From positions 1 through 42,892 of the forward strand of contig NZ_QKZK01000032.1 in the NCBI RefSeq assembly GCF_003254275.1: a stretch of 42,892 bases of DNA. Direction: 5' to 3'. This document shows positions 15,781-24,299 of the stretch, one piece after another. The translations under genes were made by a program, and so were the position numbers. Numbering within the stretch: the first letter of the stretch is position 1; each line of letters starts with the position of its first letter. Source of the stretch: Breznakibacter xylanolyticus (GTDB taxonomy: Bacteria; Bacteroidota; Bacteroidia; Bacteroidales; Marinilabiliaceae). The notes under the pieces are model-generated. The model was not told the DNA's origin, did no database searches, and worked only from the letters and a program-made list of their open reading frames with translations.

Positions 15781-16527
15781 TTAACGTTTAAAAAACTGCC
15801 CCACCTTCGAAAGGTTTTTGACCATCAAAGCCACGATGCCACCCACGTGGTTTTTGCGCAGGGCTTGATAATCTTCTTTCGATTTGCGGATGATATTTTT
15901 GAGCGACCGGTTGCTGGCACCGCCCACGCGCATGCGCACCATCACCTGTGGCAGGTAAACAGTCTTCAGGCCGGGCGCGCGAAACAATCGTAACATCAAA
16001 TCATAATCGGCGGCAATGCGAAAGCGCAGGTCAAACAGCCCCATGGTGTCATAAAGATGGCGCCGCACGTACACCGTCGGATGCGGAGGCATCCAGCCAC
16101 GCTTGAGCAGTTTGGGTTCAAAGGCACAACTTCGCCAATAGCGCACCACCTGATGGGGATTCTCTTTTTGCACATACACCAGGTCGCCGTACACCACATC
16201 GGCCTTCAGATCATCGGCTGCTTGAGCCATTTGGGCAATGATGCGTGGATGCGCCAATAAATCATCGGCATGAAGAAAACCCACCAAATCGCCGGTGGCC
16301 ATCAGCAGGCCTTTGTTCATGGCATCATAAATGCCCTTGTCGGGTTCGCTCACCCACTTGCTGATGGACGCACCGTAGCCCTCGAGCATGGCCACTGTGC
16401 CATCGGTGGAGCCGCCATCCACAACAATGTATTCAATATCGGCATCCTGCTGGCTCAGCACACTCTCGATGGCCTGGCGCAAGGTTGCCCCTGACTGATA
16501 ACACACGGTGATGATGGAAATTTTCAC
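15781..16527 (-). CDS. Family 2 glycosyltransferase (WcaA-like)
   Basis: The 248-residue GT-A fold protein begins MKISIITVCYQSGATLRQAI and has the nucleotide-sugar motifs VDGGSTDGT and EPDKGIYDAMNKGL, plus the metal-binding HADD (DxD type). A conserved block follows (PHPTVYVRRHLYDTMGLFDLRFRIAADYDLMLRL). It resembles WcaA/colanic-type transferases that add a sugar to the lipid-linked repeat unit at the cytosolic face of the inner membrane. It has no transmembrane helix. It lies between WcaF-like and Wzc-like genes on the same strand. Sugar specificity is unknown. Confidence 0.92.
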   Translation of the reverse strand: MKISIITVCYQSGATLRQAIESVLSQQDADIEYIVVDGGSTDGTVAMLEGYGASISKWVSEPDKGIYDAMNKGLLMATGDLVGFLHADDLLAHPRIIAQMAQAADDLKADVVYGDLVYVQKENPHQVVRYWRSCAFEPKLLKRGWMPPHPTVYVRRHLYDTMGLFDLRFRIAADYDLMLRLFRAPGLKTVYLPQVMVRMRVGGASNRSLKNIIRKSKEDYQALRKNHVGGIVALMVKNLSKVGQFFKR

Positions 16528-16605
16528 GCTTATAATGGATTACAACTCTATCAATATTACATACACGCCATTGGCACAAGGCACATCATTCGTTTTCGTG
16601 ACGCT

Positions 16606-17151
16606 TTAGCCCAATCGCTCCTTGACCTTCACGGCCGGATTGCCACGATACACGCCATAAGCATCGAGCGAAGCCGAAGCCACACTTCCGGCAGCCAACA
16701 CAGCATGCGATTCGCACACCACGCCACCGGTGACCATGGCTCGGGCGCCAATCCAAACCCCCTCGTACAGCACAATGGGGCTCACCTTGAGGTCGAAGGT
16801 CGACACCCGGTAATTGTGATTGCCGCACAGCAACAGCGCCTCCTGCGACAGACAACAATGGCTCCCTATGGTAACCCGATCCAGATTATCAATCCAAACC
16901 CGCTCGCCAATCCACACATGATCGCCAATGGTTAGTTTCCAGGGATATTTAATGTTAACGCCGGGCTTCACCACCACCCCGGTGCCAATGGTCGCGCCAA
17001 ACTGCCGCAGCCACCACACCTTAATCCCCGACAAAGGATTGGCCGGATTGATGAAAAACAACGCGTTGACAAAAAACCACAGCGTGCGTTTGAGCAAGCC
17101 GGCTCCCTCGTCGTACCAATCGTTGTTGTATGCCGATAAATCGGTTTTCAT
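16606..17151 (-). CDS. WcaF-like hexapeptide-repeat O-acetyltransferase
   Basis: The 181-residue protein has the left-handed beta-helix pattern ([LIV]-G-x-x-x-x): IGTGVVVKPGVNIKYPWKLTIGDHVWIGERVWI, VTIGSHCCLSQEALLLCGNHNY and VLYEGVWIGARAMVTGGVVCESHAVLAAGSVA. The catalytic His is probably in CGNHNY. It matches colanic-acid type acetyltransferases (WcaF), which modify the polysaccharide repeat with acetyl groups from acetyl-CoA. The start is ATG 17151 (MKTDLSAYNNDWYD); the extension to 17172 uses a TTG and lacks homology. Its left neighbour is the GT2 gene. Upstream lies a purine-rich simple repeat. Confidence 0.9.
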   Translation of the reverse strand: MKTDLSAYNNDWYDEGAGLLKRTLWFFVNALFFINPANPLSGIKVWWLRQFGATIGTGVVVKPGVNIKYPWKLTIGDHVWIGERVWIDNLDRVTIGSHCCLSQEALLLCGNHNYRVSTFDLKVSPIVLYEGVWIGARAMVTGGVVCESHAVLAAGSVASASLDAYGVYRGNPAVKVKERLG

Positions 17152-17221
17152 CTGTTTGTAATTAGCCCCCAAAATCCCCCAAAGGGGGACTTTGGATTCG
17201 TTTCGTCATATTTCAAAGGAT

Positions 17222-17300
17222 TCTTCTCCACACCTCCACTCCTAAACCCCTCCACTTCTCCACTCCTAAACTCCTCCACTCCTAAACTTCTAAACTCCTC
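17222..17300. repeat. Purine-rich simple repeat (second locus, inverted)
   Basis: Imperfect copies of CTCCACTCCTAAAC fill the gap between the WcaF-like gene and the second BY-kinase gene. The sequence is the reverse complement of the type at 10470-10580. Confidence 0.8.
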
Positions 17301-17316
17301 CCCCAAAGACACCAAA

Positions 17317-19734
17317 TTATTTCTTAACATCTTCATCGTAATAGCCATAGCCATAACCATAACCGTAGCCATAACCATAGCCGTAGCCATAACCGTAACG
17401 ATACCCGTACGAAGATTTGCCGGCCTGTAAATCGTTGAGCAGGATGCCCACGTTATCAAATCCCTCGTCTTTGATGTTGCGGATGGTTTGATGAAGCACC
17501 TCTTTAATGGTATACCCCTGACGACACAAAAAGACGATGGTGTCGGCATATCGGGCAATCAAGTAGGGATCCGATACGATGCCCATGGGCGGTGTATCGA
17601 GCAATATCACGTCATAGTGGGTTCGCAAATAGTCAAACATCTCCTGCGTTTTACCGCTACTGATGAGTTCCGACGGGTTGGGGGGAATGTCTCCCGAAGG
17701 AATAAAACTCAAATTGGCCTGGTCGGATGCAATAATGATATCTTCAATTTTGACCTTACCGGCCAGGTAGTTCGACACCCCTTCCTTCTCACTGAAATCG
17801 AATATCTTATTTAACCCGGGCTTGCGCATGTCAAAGCCAATCAACACAGTCTTCTTGCCCGAATAAGCGAAAACGGCAGCCAGGTTGAGTGCGCAAAAGG
17901 TCTTTCCCTCACCGGGCATCGACGAGGTCACCGCAATGACAGGTTTGGGCTGATTGGCGGTCATAAACTCCAACCGGGTGCGCACACGTCTGAAAGTCTC
18001 GGTTATCACCGAGCGTGGATGACTCATCACCACGTTACTCTGCTCTTTATCGCTGTGAATGACTTGCCCCAAAATGGGCAAATGGGTCAATCGTTCAATA
18101 TCGTCGGGCGAAAGAATTTTGTTATTCAGCAATTGGCGAAGCACCAAAAAAGCCAGCGGAATCACCAGACCAATGAGAAACCCCTTGCGATAATCGGCAA
18201 TTTCCTGCGGGCTCACCTGTCCTCCGGGGCGTGCCGACTCCAGCACTTCATGGTCGGAGGTGTTCGAAGCCTTTTGTATCTGAGCTTCGGAGCGCTTGCG
18301 AAGCAAAAAAGTATACACCTCGTTATTGAGTTCGTATTTCCGCACAATGCCCAACATCTTGCGCTCCGTTTCGGGCAAATCGTACAGGCCGGTCTCCACC
18401 AGCGCCAAATCGGTGCGCATGCGGTGCATATTGCCTTCTTCGAGTTGAATCTGATTCTTGAGCGACTTTAGCACCGTCTGGCGGGCTACCTCAATGCGCT
18501 CTGACAAACCCTTGTCATAAGGATTCTGAAACTCGCCAATGGCCAAACGCTCCGAATTCAATTCAATCATCTGACGAATCTGCTCTGCCAATATGGGATT
18601 GTCTATTTGATACATGGCAGGCGCCATCACCTCCTCCGAGAGACTGTCGCCCTGAAAATACTTCTCAAGGTATAAATAATAATTGCGCACAATGAGACGC
18701 TGGGCAATGGTCTCCTCGAGTTTTTGCAACTTCTCGTACAGCAATTCGGCCTGAGCCGATGCACTCTGTATTTTGTTGTCGGCTCTGAAACGGCTCAGTT
18801 CCGATCCGGTAATACGCAACGAATCGGAAATATTAATCAGCTGCGACTCAATAAAACGGATGGTATTGATGGCAATCTGGTTTTTCTTATCCAGATTGTT
18901 TTCGATAAACACTTGCGCCAGAGTATTGAGAAAACGAATGTTCTTTTGCTGATTGACGCCCAACACGGTCATCCGAACAATGGTGGAATTTTCGTCATTC
19001 TTGCGGGCACTGAACGAGCCGCGATACGAGGCCGCCAAATCGTTGGGATGGTTAAAGCGGAAATACATTTCATGCCCTTTAAGCGACTGACCGCTGATGC
19101 CATTCAGCACAAACGAACACCACGGGGTCACCACAGCTTCACCAATCCGATGCTCTTGCTGATAATGCATCTTCCCAACCGAAGCGCCATTCATGTCGGT
19201 TAAATAACAAAAAGTCGATGCCGATTCCTCCACCTGAACCTCTAACCGATAAGTTTGTGCATCGACAAAGGTGATCTGAAATGGCACATTGAGCATCTGA
19301 TGATGCAACGAGTCAAACTGAATCACAAAAGGAGTGGTTCCATACACCTCGGTATCTTTCATACGCCCCTTGGCAAAGTAGCTCACATGAAAATCGAGTC
19401 GATCGATGGTCTTGCGAATGATATCGTACGACGACAAAAGGGCAATCTGGTTATCGAGCGAACGCATGCCGGGCGTCAACCCAAAACCTTCCATCATGCT
19501 GGCCGTGGGACGTTCATCGCCTCTCTCCTCCATAATAATGGACATATCAGCCCGATAAACAGGGATGGTGTATCGATGATACAACACATATGAGCCCACG
19601 CCAATGGAAATAAAAATTGCAAAAAGCCACCAGTAATGGAGCAAATCGCGTAACAAACGTTTATAATCGAGTGAAAACTGCATGCCGCCACCCGCAGGGG
19701 CTGCCGGTGAATGAGGGGTCGTTTGAGAATTCAT
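17317..19734 (-). CDS. Exopolysaccharide BY-kinase / chain-length regulator (Wzc-like), second copy with (YG)n tail
   Basis: The 805-residue protein has the same architecture as its paralogue at 13260-15632: Wzz domain with a transmembrane helix near residue 40, periplasmic coiled coils, a second membrane helix near residue 520, then the BY-kinase with Walker A SSMPGEGKT, Walker A' VLIGFDMRKPGL and Walker B VILLDTPPMGIVSD. The canonical Walker A here contrasts with STNTGDGKT in the other copy. The C-terminus SSYGYRYGYGYG and on to YYDEDVKK holds 13 Tyr, nine of them in a YG run encoded by an imperfect hexanucleotide repeat. It starts 10 nt after the wza-like stop, so the two are co-transcribed. 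Phosphorylation state of the Tyr cluster controls oligomerisation and export in related enzymes. Confidence 0.94.
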   Translation of the reverse strand: MNSQTTPHSPAAPAGGGMQFSLDYKRLLRDLLHYWWLFAIFISIGVGSYVLYHRYTIPVYRADMSIIMEERGDERPTASMMEGFGLTPGMRSLDNQIALLSSYDIIRKTIDRLDFHVSYFAKGRMKDTEVYGTTPFVIQFDSLHHQMLNVPFQITFVDAQTYRLEVQVEESASTFCYLTDMNGASVGKMHYQQEHRIGEAVVTPWCSFVLNGISGQSLKGHEMYFRFNHPNDLAASYRGSFSARKNDENSTIVRMTVLGVNQQKNIRFLNTLAQVFIENNLDKKNQIAINTIRFIESQLINISDSLRITGSELSRFRADNKIQSASAQAELLYEKLQKLEETIAQRLIVRNYYLYLEKYFQGDSLSEEVMAPAMYQIDNPILAEQIRQMIELNSERLAIGEFQNPYDKGLSERIEVARQTVLKSLKNQIQLEEGNMHRMRTDLALVETGLYDLPETERKMLGIVRKYELNNEVYTFLLRKRSEAQIQKASNTSDHEVLESARPGGQVSPQEIADYRKGFLIGLVIPLAFLVLRQLLNNKILSPDDIERLTHLPILGQVIHSDKEQSNVVMSHPRSVITETFRRVRTRLEFMTANQPKPVIAVTSSMPGEGKTFCALNLAAVFAYSGKKTVLIGFDMRKPGLNKIFDFSEKEGVSNYLAGKVKIEDIIIASDQANLSFIPSGDIPPNPSELISSGKTQEMFDYLRTHYDVILLDTPPMGIVSDPYLIARYADTIVFLCRQGYTIKEVLHQTIRNIKDEGFDNVGILLNDLQAGKSSYGYRYGYGYGYGYGYGYGYGYGYYDEDVKK
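17338..17400. repeat. Hexanucleotide (Tyr-Gly codon) repeat in the BY-kinase gene
   Basis: The plus strand consists of near-repeats of CCATAA/CCATAG/CCGTAG, read on the minus strand as alternating Tyr and Gly codons. Copies differ by synonymous changes, so the tract is old but could still lengthen or shorten by slippage in steps of two residues without changing frame. Confidence 0.8.
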
Positions 19735-19744
19735 GGACGCGGGG

Positions 19745-20530
19745 TTACTTGGTTAAACTGGTAATGGTTAAATACAAGGCCAGCGCCGAGGTGATGATTC
19801 CTATACTGAATGACTCGCCGATGCCCCAATTTTTAGCTCGCATGGGGCGAACATACAACACATCATTGGGGTAAATATAATAGTAGTCTGAATCGACAAT
19901 GTTTTTATCCGTCAAATCGAGCATCACCGTTTGACTTCCCGAAGCAGTCTGACGCAGCAAAATCACCTTCTTACGTTTCCCGAAAGGCGTCAGGTCACCC
20001 GAACTGGCAATGGCTTCAAAGATGGTAATCTGATCCTTGTGCATGGTCTTTACGCCGGGACTGCGCACCTCTCCCAATACCGAAAAGGAATTATTGGACA
20101 GACGCACCACCACCTGGGCATCCTTCAGATATGGCTCTAAAGCCTTGCGAATGCGCTCCTTGGCCATGGGCATATTGCAACCCGACAAATTTATTAACCC
20201 GGCATAGGGAAAATCCACATTCATGCGGTCGTCAATCATATAGGTGTACAAACGCGTGGTGGTTTGCCCCATATTGGAACTTCCCGACGATGTGGCATTA
20301 AAAAACTCAGAGATTTTAGTATCGGGGGTGCGAACCTGAATAAAAAGATAATCGTTGGGTTGTAAGAAATACCGATCAGTGACCCCCGGAAGCGTGTCAT
20401 AAGGGTTTTGATAATCTTTATCGGCCGAGAGATCCTGTAAATAACGGGTTTGCTTTTGAGGGATACACCCTGTCATGAGCAATAAAACTAACGCAACAGC
20501 CGGATAACAAATTCGAATAAGGTTTTGCAT
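19745..20530 (-). CDS. Polysaccharide export outer-membrane lipoprotein (Wza-like)
   Basis: The 261-residue protein has a lipoprotein signal (LVLLLMTGCIPQ). A Poly_export domain follows (YFLQPNDYLFIQVRTPDTKISEFF), then SLBB-type modules (FSVLGEVRSPGVKTMHKDQITIFEAIASSGDLT) and a C-terminal hydrophobic helix (IGIITSALALYLTITSL) that may span the outer membrane as in Wza. It should form the outer-membrane export ring for the polysaccharide made by this cluster. The start is ATG 20530 (MQNLIRICYPAV), because the upstream extension shows no signal-like features. It is first in the operon with the second BY-kinase. Confidence 0.92.
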   Translation of the reverse strand: MQNLIRICYPAVALVLLLMTGCIPQKQTRYLQDLSADKDYQNPYDTLPGVTDRYFLQPNDYLFIQVRTPDTKISEFFNATSSGSSNMGQTTTRLYTYMIDDRMNVDFPYAGLINLSGCNMPMAKERIRKALEPYLKDAQVVVRLSNNSFSVLGEVRSPGVKTMHKDQITIFEAIASSGDLTPFGKRKKVILLRQTASGSQTVMLDLTDKNIVDSDYYYIYPNDVLYVRPMRAKNWGIGESFSIGIITSALALYLTITSLTK

Positions 20531-20629
20531 GGTTTTGATTTTACGAGGGCAACAGTTCCTGCCTTCAGCCTTTATCAACGTTCATCTTCAATGCCCATGG
20601 TCAACGAAACGTTGCCAATGAACAAAGTG

Positions 20630-20637
20630 CAAAAATA
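20630..20637 (-). promoter_or_regulatory. Candidate -7 element TATTTTTG of the exopolysaccharide operon
   Basis: A TAnnTTTG match on the minus strand, 100 nt upstream of the wza-like ATG, suggests a leader of about 90 nt. No clear -33 TTTG. Confidence 0.4.
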
Positions 20638-20695
20638 TAATTTTATCCCCGTATTTGGCTGCCCGTTTAAAATTCTTTATAAAACCATCCCAACA

Positions 20696-22009
20696 TCAAG
20701 CTCCGGGACTGCGATAAAGGTAATGACCGTTTAAGTTTTCACTAAAAAATGTCTCCCCGTCGTACACCATTTTTCCTTTACAAAACACAAACTCAGGGCG
20801 ACCATGCAACTTCCACTCTTCGGAATGATCATCATTGAAAAAATTGCAATAAAGATTACGCTCCACATCAGGATTCCAAATCATGAAATCAGCATCGGAA
20901 CCAATGCGAACTACTCCCTTCTGAGGGTAAAGCCCCATAAGCATGGCAGGCTTGGTACTCATATTATTCACAAAATCGGTGATGGCCAAACGCCCCGAAA
21001 CGACCGTCAGTGTATACAACATGCTGGAGTAATATTTCAGCCCAAAAAACTTATCGGGACGATTAAACACCGGGGACTCAGAACTATTGCCAATCATTAG
21101 CTTAAACGAAGGCCGAGCGACCAGGTAATTATCCTGTGAAATCAGCTTGCAAAACATCTCGTGACCAATGGGGCGAAAACGCACGCCGGTATAATTATCC
21201 TCCCGTGTTTGGGTCCCCCACTGCTGCCCCTCCCCCAAACTACATGGCATCTCTATTTCGGCATACATGTTTTTATTGCGAGCGTGATACTTCTGAAACA
21301 CCTCAATTTCTTCACGATACCTTAACCGGGTCAACAACACCGGAAATGTGGCATTACGCAAACGTTGCAGCACTTTCTCCAGATACGACGGATACCCCAC
21401 GCCCCCCTCACCAATGGTATAAGTGGTATATCCTCCCACCCATTCAAAATCCAGACAATCGGGAATCTCAATAATGACAGTCAGGTTAAACCTCTCGGCA
21501 TAAGCATAGAGCCGTTTAAACAAACTCTCATGACGAAAACAATCAAAACCCTGATTGATATATATGGTGCTCATCCCAAAATGCACATAGCATTCAAATA
21601 AATCCTGTTCGCTTTCGAAACGATACCGCATGGGGGAAAAATGATAAGCAAAATCAGGAACCCCGGCTTGTTGCTGTGTACTCATCTGTTCGATGACCGG
21701 TTCAAAATCGGCACTTTTCTCCGGTTCAATAGTTTCGAATAACGTGGTGGTTCCATTGATGACCTGCACCCCTACCAATTTATCACGTTCGTGGGTATCT
21801 ATATCTTTACCTGTTAAATCATAATGATAAAAATCAACGCCTCCGGGAATGATAAACCGTCCTCCGGCATCAATGACGGGGGTCATGGGATCGGGACGGA
21901 CAATGGTGGATGAAATCTCAATAATGGTTTCGTTACCGATGAGCATATCCGCTTTAAAGACCTTATTTCCGGTGACAATCAACCCATTTTTTATCAATAA
22001 ATAGTTCAT
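20696..22009 (-). CDS. Dihydropyrimidinase/hydantoinase-family protein lacking the metal ligands (pseudoenzyme)
   Basis: The 437-residue protein matches the hydantoinase/dihydropyrimidinase fold from end to end: N-terminal LLIKNGLIVTGNKVFKADMLIGN, PGGVDFYHYDL, GTTTLFETIEP, the C-terminal composite-barrel segment LYPQKGVVRIGSDADFMIWNP and GRPEFVFCKGKMVYDG. Metal-binding positions are not kept. The usual D-x-H-x-H reads D-F-Y-H-Y-D (residues 59-64). The carbamylated-Lys region is GMSTIYINQG. The later His positions read VIIEIPD and PVLLTRLR, and the usual SDH-AP motif is MIGNSSESP. The protein is probably catalytically dead, like animal CRMPs, and may act as a scaffold or partner. It is alone on its strand, between the wza-like gene and a 383-nt gap. 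Confidence 0.85.
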   Translation of the reverse strand: MNYLLIKNGLIVTGNKVFKADMLIGNETIIEISSTIVRPDPMTPVIDAGGRFIIPGGVDFYHYDLTGKDIDTHERDKLVGVQVINGTTTLFETIEPEKSADFEPVIEQMSTQQQAGVPDFAYHFSPMRYRFESEQDLFECYVHFGMSTIYINQGFDCFRHESLFKRLYAYAERFNLTVIIEIPDCLDFEWVGGYTTYTIGEGGVGYPSYLEKVLQRLRNATFPVLLTRLRYREEIEVFQKYHARNKNMYAEIEMPCSLGEGQQWGTQTREDNYTGVRFRPIGHEMFCKLISQDNYLVARPSFKLMIGNSSESPVFNRPDKFFGLKYYSSMLYTLTVVSGRLAITDFVNNMSTKPAMLMGLYPQKGVVRIGSDADFMIWNPDVERNLYCNFFNDDHSEEWKLHGRPEFVFCKGKMVYDGETFFSENLNGHYLYRSPGA

Positions 22010-22343
22010 GCATCAACAGGGTTAACGAATACGACTCGTGGTCATGTAAATATGTAATGAATAGGGATTATATATCAAGGTCGTTTTGTTAAGATAAGAA
22101 AACGTCAGACGATGCGACAAATGATGAGCTGAAGAAACACGATTAAATCTGCGTTCTCACTTTCCTCAGTCTAATCTCTGGGTCTGTAGTCCATTAATTT
22201 TCTTGTCTTTTGTTTGAATAACATTCACGAAACGACATTGGATTATAAATCTTGATTGTGTCAATTTAGAGAATAAAAAAAAAGCATTCAATTTTATTTG
22301 TCCGACAGCTTTCAATCATCCATGAATTAAGTTTTTTTAATGA
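22010..22343. other. Intergenic region with no recognised gene
   Basis: This AT-rich stretch separates the divergent hydantoinase-like and transporter genes. Apart from promoter-like sequence at its right end, nothing was recognised: no open frame with a plausible start, no hairpin with a U-tract and no repeat shared with the other gaps. Confidence 0.5.
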
Positions 22344-22372
22344 TTGAACTATCTCGCAAAGCAATAGTTTTG
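22344..22372 (+). promoter_or_regulatory. Promoter of the DMT transporter gene
   Basis: TTG at 22344-22346 and TAGTTTTG at 22365-22372 are separated by 18 nt, close to the Bacteroidota consensus. Transcription would start about 12 nt before the ATG. Confidence 0.55.
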
Positions 22373-22392
22373 CACATCTAAAATTTTACATC

Positions 22393-23292
22393 ATGTGGTT
22401 TCTATTAGCGGCAGCGTCAGCCATTTTTCTTGGCGTCTATGAGGTCTTGAAAAAAGTATCGGTCACCTCCAACGCCGTGTTGCCGGTATTGCTCTTCAGC
22501 ACCGTGGCCAGTTCTTTGGTGATGCTGCCGGTTTGGTTTGCCAGCCACACGGGAATACTCAGCCAGGAACATCTGCTTTACATCCCTGCCACAACACCGC
22601 GTGAGCATCTGCTCATCTTCATCAAAACCATTATAGTTCTTATCTCCTGGATATTTACCTATTTCGCCCTCAAGCACCTGCCCATCACCATCGTTTCACC
22701 CATACGCGCCACGGGGCCCCTATGGACATTGATGGGTGCCATTATCATCTTTCGCGAACAGTTATCCTGGATGCAATGGTGTGGCATTGGCGTGACACTC
22801 ACATTTTTCTACCTCTTTTCAACCTCGGGACACAAAGAGGGCATCTCGTTTAGAAACAACAAATGGATTTGGTTCATTATTTTAGGAACACTGTCCGGTG
22901 CTGCCAGTAGCTTATACGACAAATTCCTGCTTAAACAAATACACCGCATGTCGGTGCAATGCTATTTCACGTTTTACCAGGTCGCCATCATGCTGCCGGT
23001 GGTGGCATTACTATGGTGGCCCAAACGCGCTTCAACCACTCCTTTCAAATGGAAATGGTCAATCCCCTTGATCGGCATTACCTTATTGGTGACTGATTTT
23101 TTATACTTTTTTGCACTCAGCCATCCCGAATCTCTGGTATCAGTCGTTTCGGCCATCCGCAGGGGCAGTGTGGTCATCGCCTTTATTGTGGGTGCCTGGG
23201 TGTTTAAAGAAAAACGTATCCGAGAAAAAGGTGTTTACTTAGCCGGAATTCTCACAGGCATCGCTCTTTTGTTGTTTGGCAGCGCACACTAA
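22393..23292 (+). CDS. DMT-superfamily (EamA) transporter
   Basis: The 299-residue inner-membrane protein has about ten hydrophobic helices in two EamA-like halves (MWFLLAAASAIFLGVYEVLKK and WIWFIILGTLSGAASSLYDKFLL start the repeats). Typical features are the conserved segment LPITIVSPIRATGPLWTLMGAIIIFREQLSWMQWCGI and its second-half counterpart SLVSVVSAIRRGSVVIAFIVGAWVFKEKRIREKGV. Such proteins export or import metabolites in exchange for protons. The substrate is unknown. The gene is monocistronic with a short leader. Confidence 0.9.
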   Translation: MWFLLAAASAIFLGVYEVLKKVSVTSNAVLPVLLFSTVASSLVMLPVWFASHTGILSQEHLLYIPATTPREHLLIFIKTIIVLISWIFTYFALKHLPITIVSPIRATGPLWTLMGAIIIFREQLSWMQWCGIGVTLTFFYLFSTSGHKEGISFRNNKWIWFIILGTLSGAASSLYDKFLLKQIHRMSVQCYFTFYQVAIMLPVVALLWWPKRASTTPFKWKWSIPLIGITLLVTDFLYFFALSHPESLVSVVSAIRRGSVVIAFIVGAWVFKEKRIREKGVYLAGILTGIALLLFGSAH

Positions 23293-23354
23293 ACACAAAC
23301 AAATCACCAACAACGAGTTAACACACCAACCAACCACCTTTCCTGCCCTTTCCT

Positions 23355-23385
23355 TTTGATTTTTCATCATTAATATGTTATTTTG
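23355..23385 (+). promoter_or_regulatory. Promoter of the M23/LysM peptidase gene
   Basis: TTTG (23355-23358), 19 nt, TTATTTTG (23378-23385, one mismatch from TAnnTTTG). A start near 23392 supports ATG 23407 over ATG 23395. Confidence 0.45.
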
Positions 23386-23406
23386 CCGAACAAAATGACC
23401 TTAATC

Positions 23407-24150
23407 ATGAAATCATTCACAATTTTATTCCTGTTTATCGCCTTTGCTTGCACACCAATCATTGCACAAAACGATACAGTTTCAATACCACAAGGCGCCA
23501 TTCAATTGACGCCTGAATTATATGGAGAAATGTGCATTCCTTTTCAGGGGAAAGTCATCAGCAAGTTTGGCCCTCGCGGCTCTCGAATGCACACCGGCAC
23601 CGACATCAAACTGGCAAAAGGAGACACTGTGGTCAGTGCATTTGACGGGACTGTCAACATTGCTGCTCCGCACTATGGTTATGGCCTCCTGGTCACTGTT
23701 GAGCATGCGCAAGGCATTACAACTTACTACAGCCATCTCTCGAAAATACTGGTTAAAAAAGGACAAACAATCAAAGCCGGGGAAGTACTCGGACTAGGCG
23801 GTTCAACCGGCAGAGCCACCACAACCCATCTTCATTTTGAAGTACGGGTAAACGGCAAACCCATTAACGCTCAACAAATTTTCGATTTCGAAAACAATTC
23901 ATTTTTGGCAAGACACATTGTGTCCCCATCACAAAAAAACAGCATCAAAACATCTGCTACAGAGCCGGAAACACAGATAGCGTCAGCCCAAAGCACATCA
24001 TCTGAAACTAAATCACACAAAGTTCAAAAGGGAGATACCCTTTATTCCATCGCCAAACGCTATGGCGTGACCATCTCTCACATCTGCGAATTGAACAACA
24101 TCACCGTCAGATCTATCCTTTCCATTGGACAGACATTGCTTGTACCGTAG
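23407..24150 (+). CDS. M23 peptidoglycan endopeptidase with C-terminal LysM domain
   Basis: The 247-residue secreted protein has a signal peptide (MKSFTILFLFIAFACTPIIAQ). A LytM/M23 domain (about residues 45-150) carries the zinc ligands H-x-x-x-D in RMHTGTDIKLAKGD and H-x-H in THLHFEVRVNG, with YYSHLSK between them. A low-complexity Ser/Thr-rich linker follows, then one LysM domain (HKVQKGDTLYSIAKRYGVTISHICELNNI to LVP), which binds glycan strands. All catalytic residues are present, so it is likely an active cell-wall hydrolase; it may alternatively regulate an amidase. ATG 23395 is an alternative start giving four more residues. Confidence 0.92.
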   Translation: MKSFTILFLFIAFACTPIIAQNDTVSIPQGAIQLTPELYGEMCIPFQGKVISKFGPRGSRMHTGTDIKLAKGDTVVSAFDGTVNIAAPHYGYGLLVTVEHAQGITTYYSHLSKILVKKGQTIKAGEVLGLGGSTGRATTTHLHFEVRVNGKPINAQQIFDFENNSFLARHIVSPSQKNSIKTSATEPETQIASAQSTSSETKSHKVQKGDTLYSIAKRYGVTISHICELNNITVRSILSIGQTLLVP

Positions 24151-24299
24151 AAATATCCCCGATACATTGGCAATAATGAAGACATCAAACGAGCCATGTA
24201 TAACACCTCGACACACCAGAAGATGACCATGGGGGAGTTCCATCACAAACTAAACGACATAATAGCACAGGCTATAAAAATCAGATATTTATTATTGCA

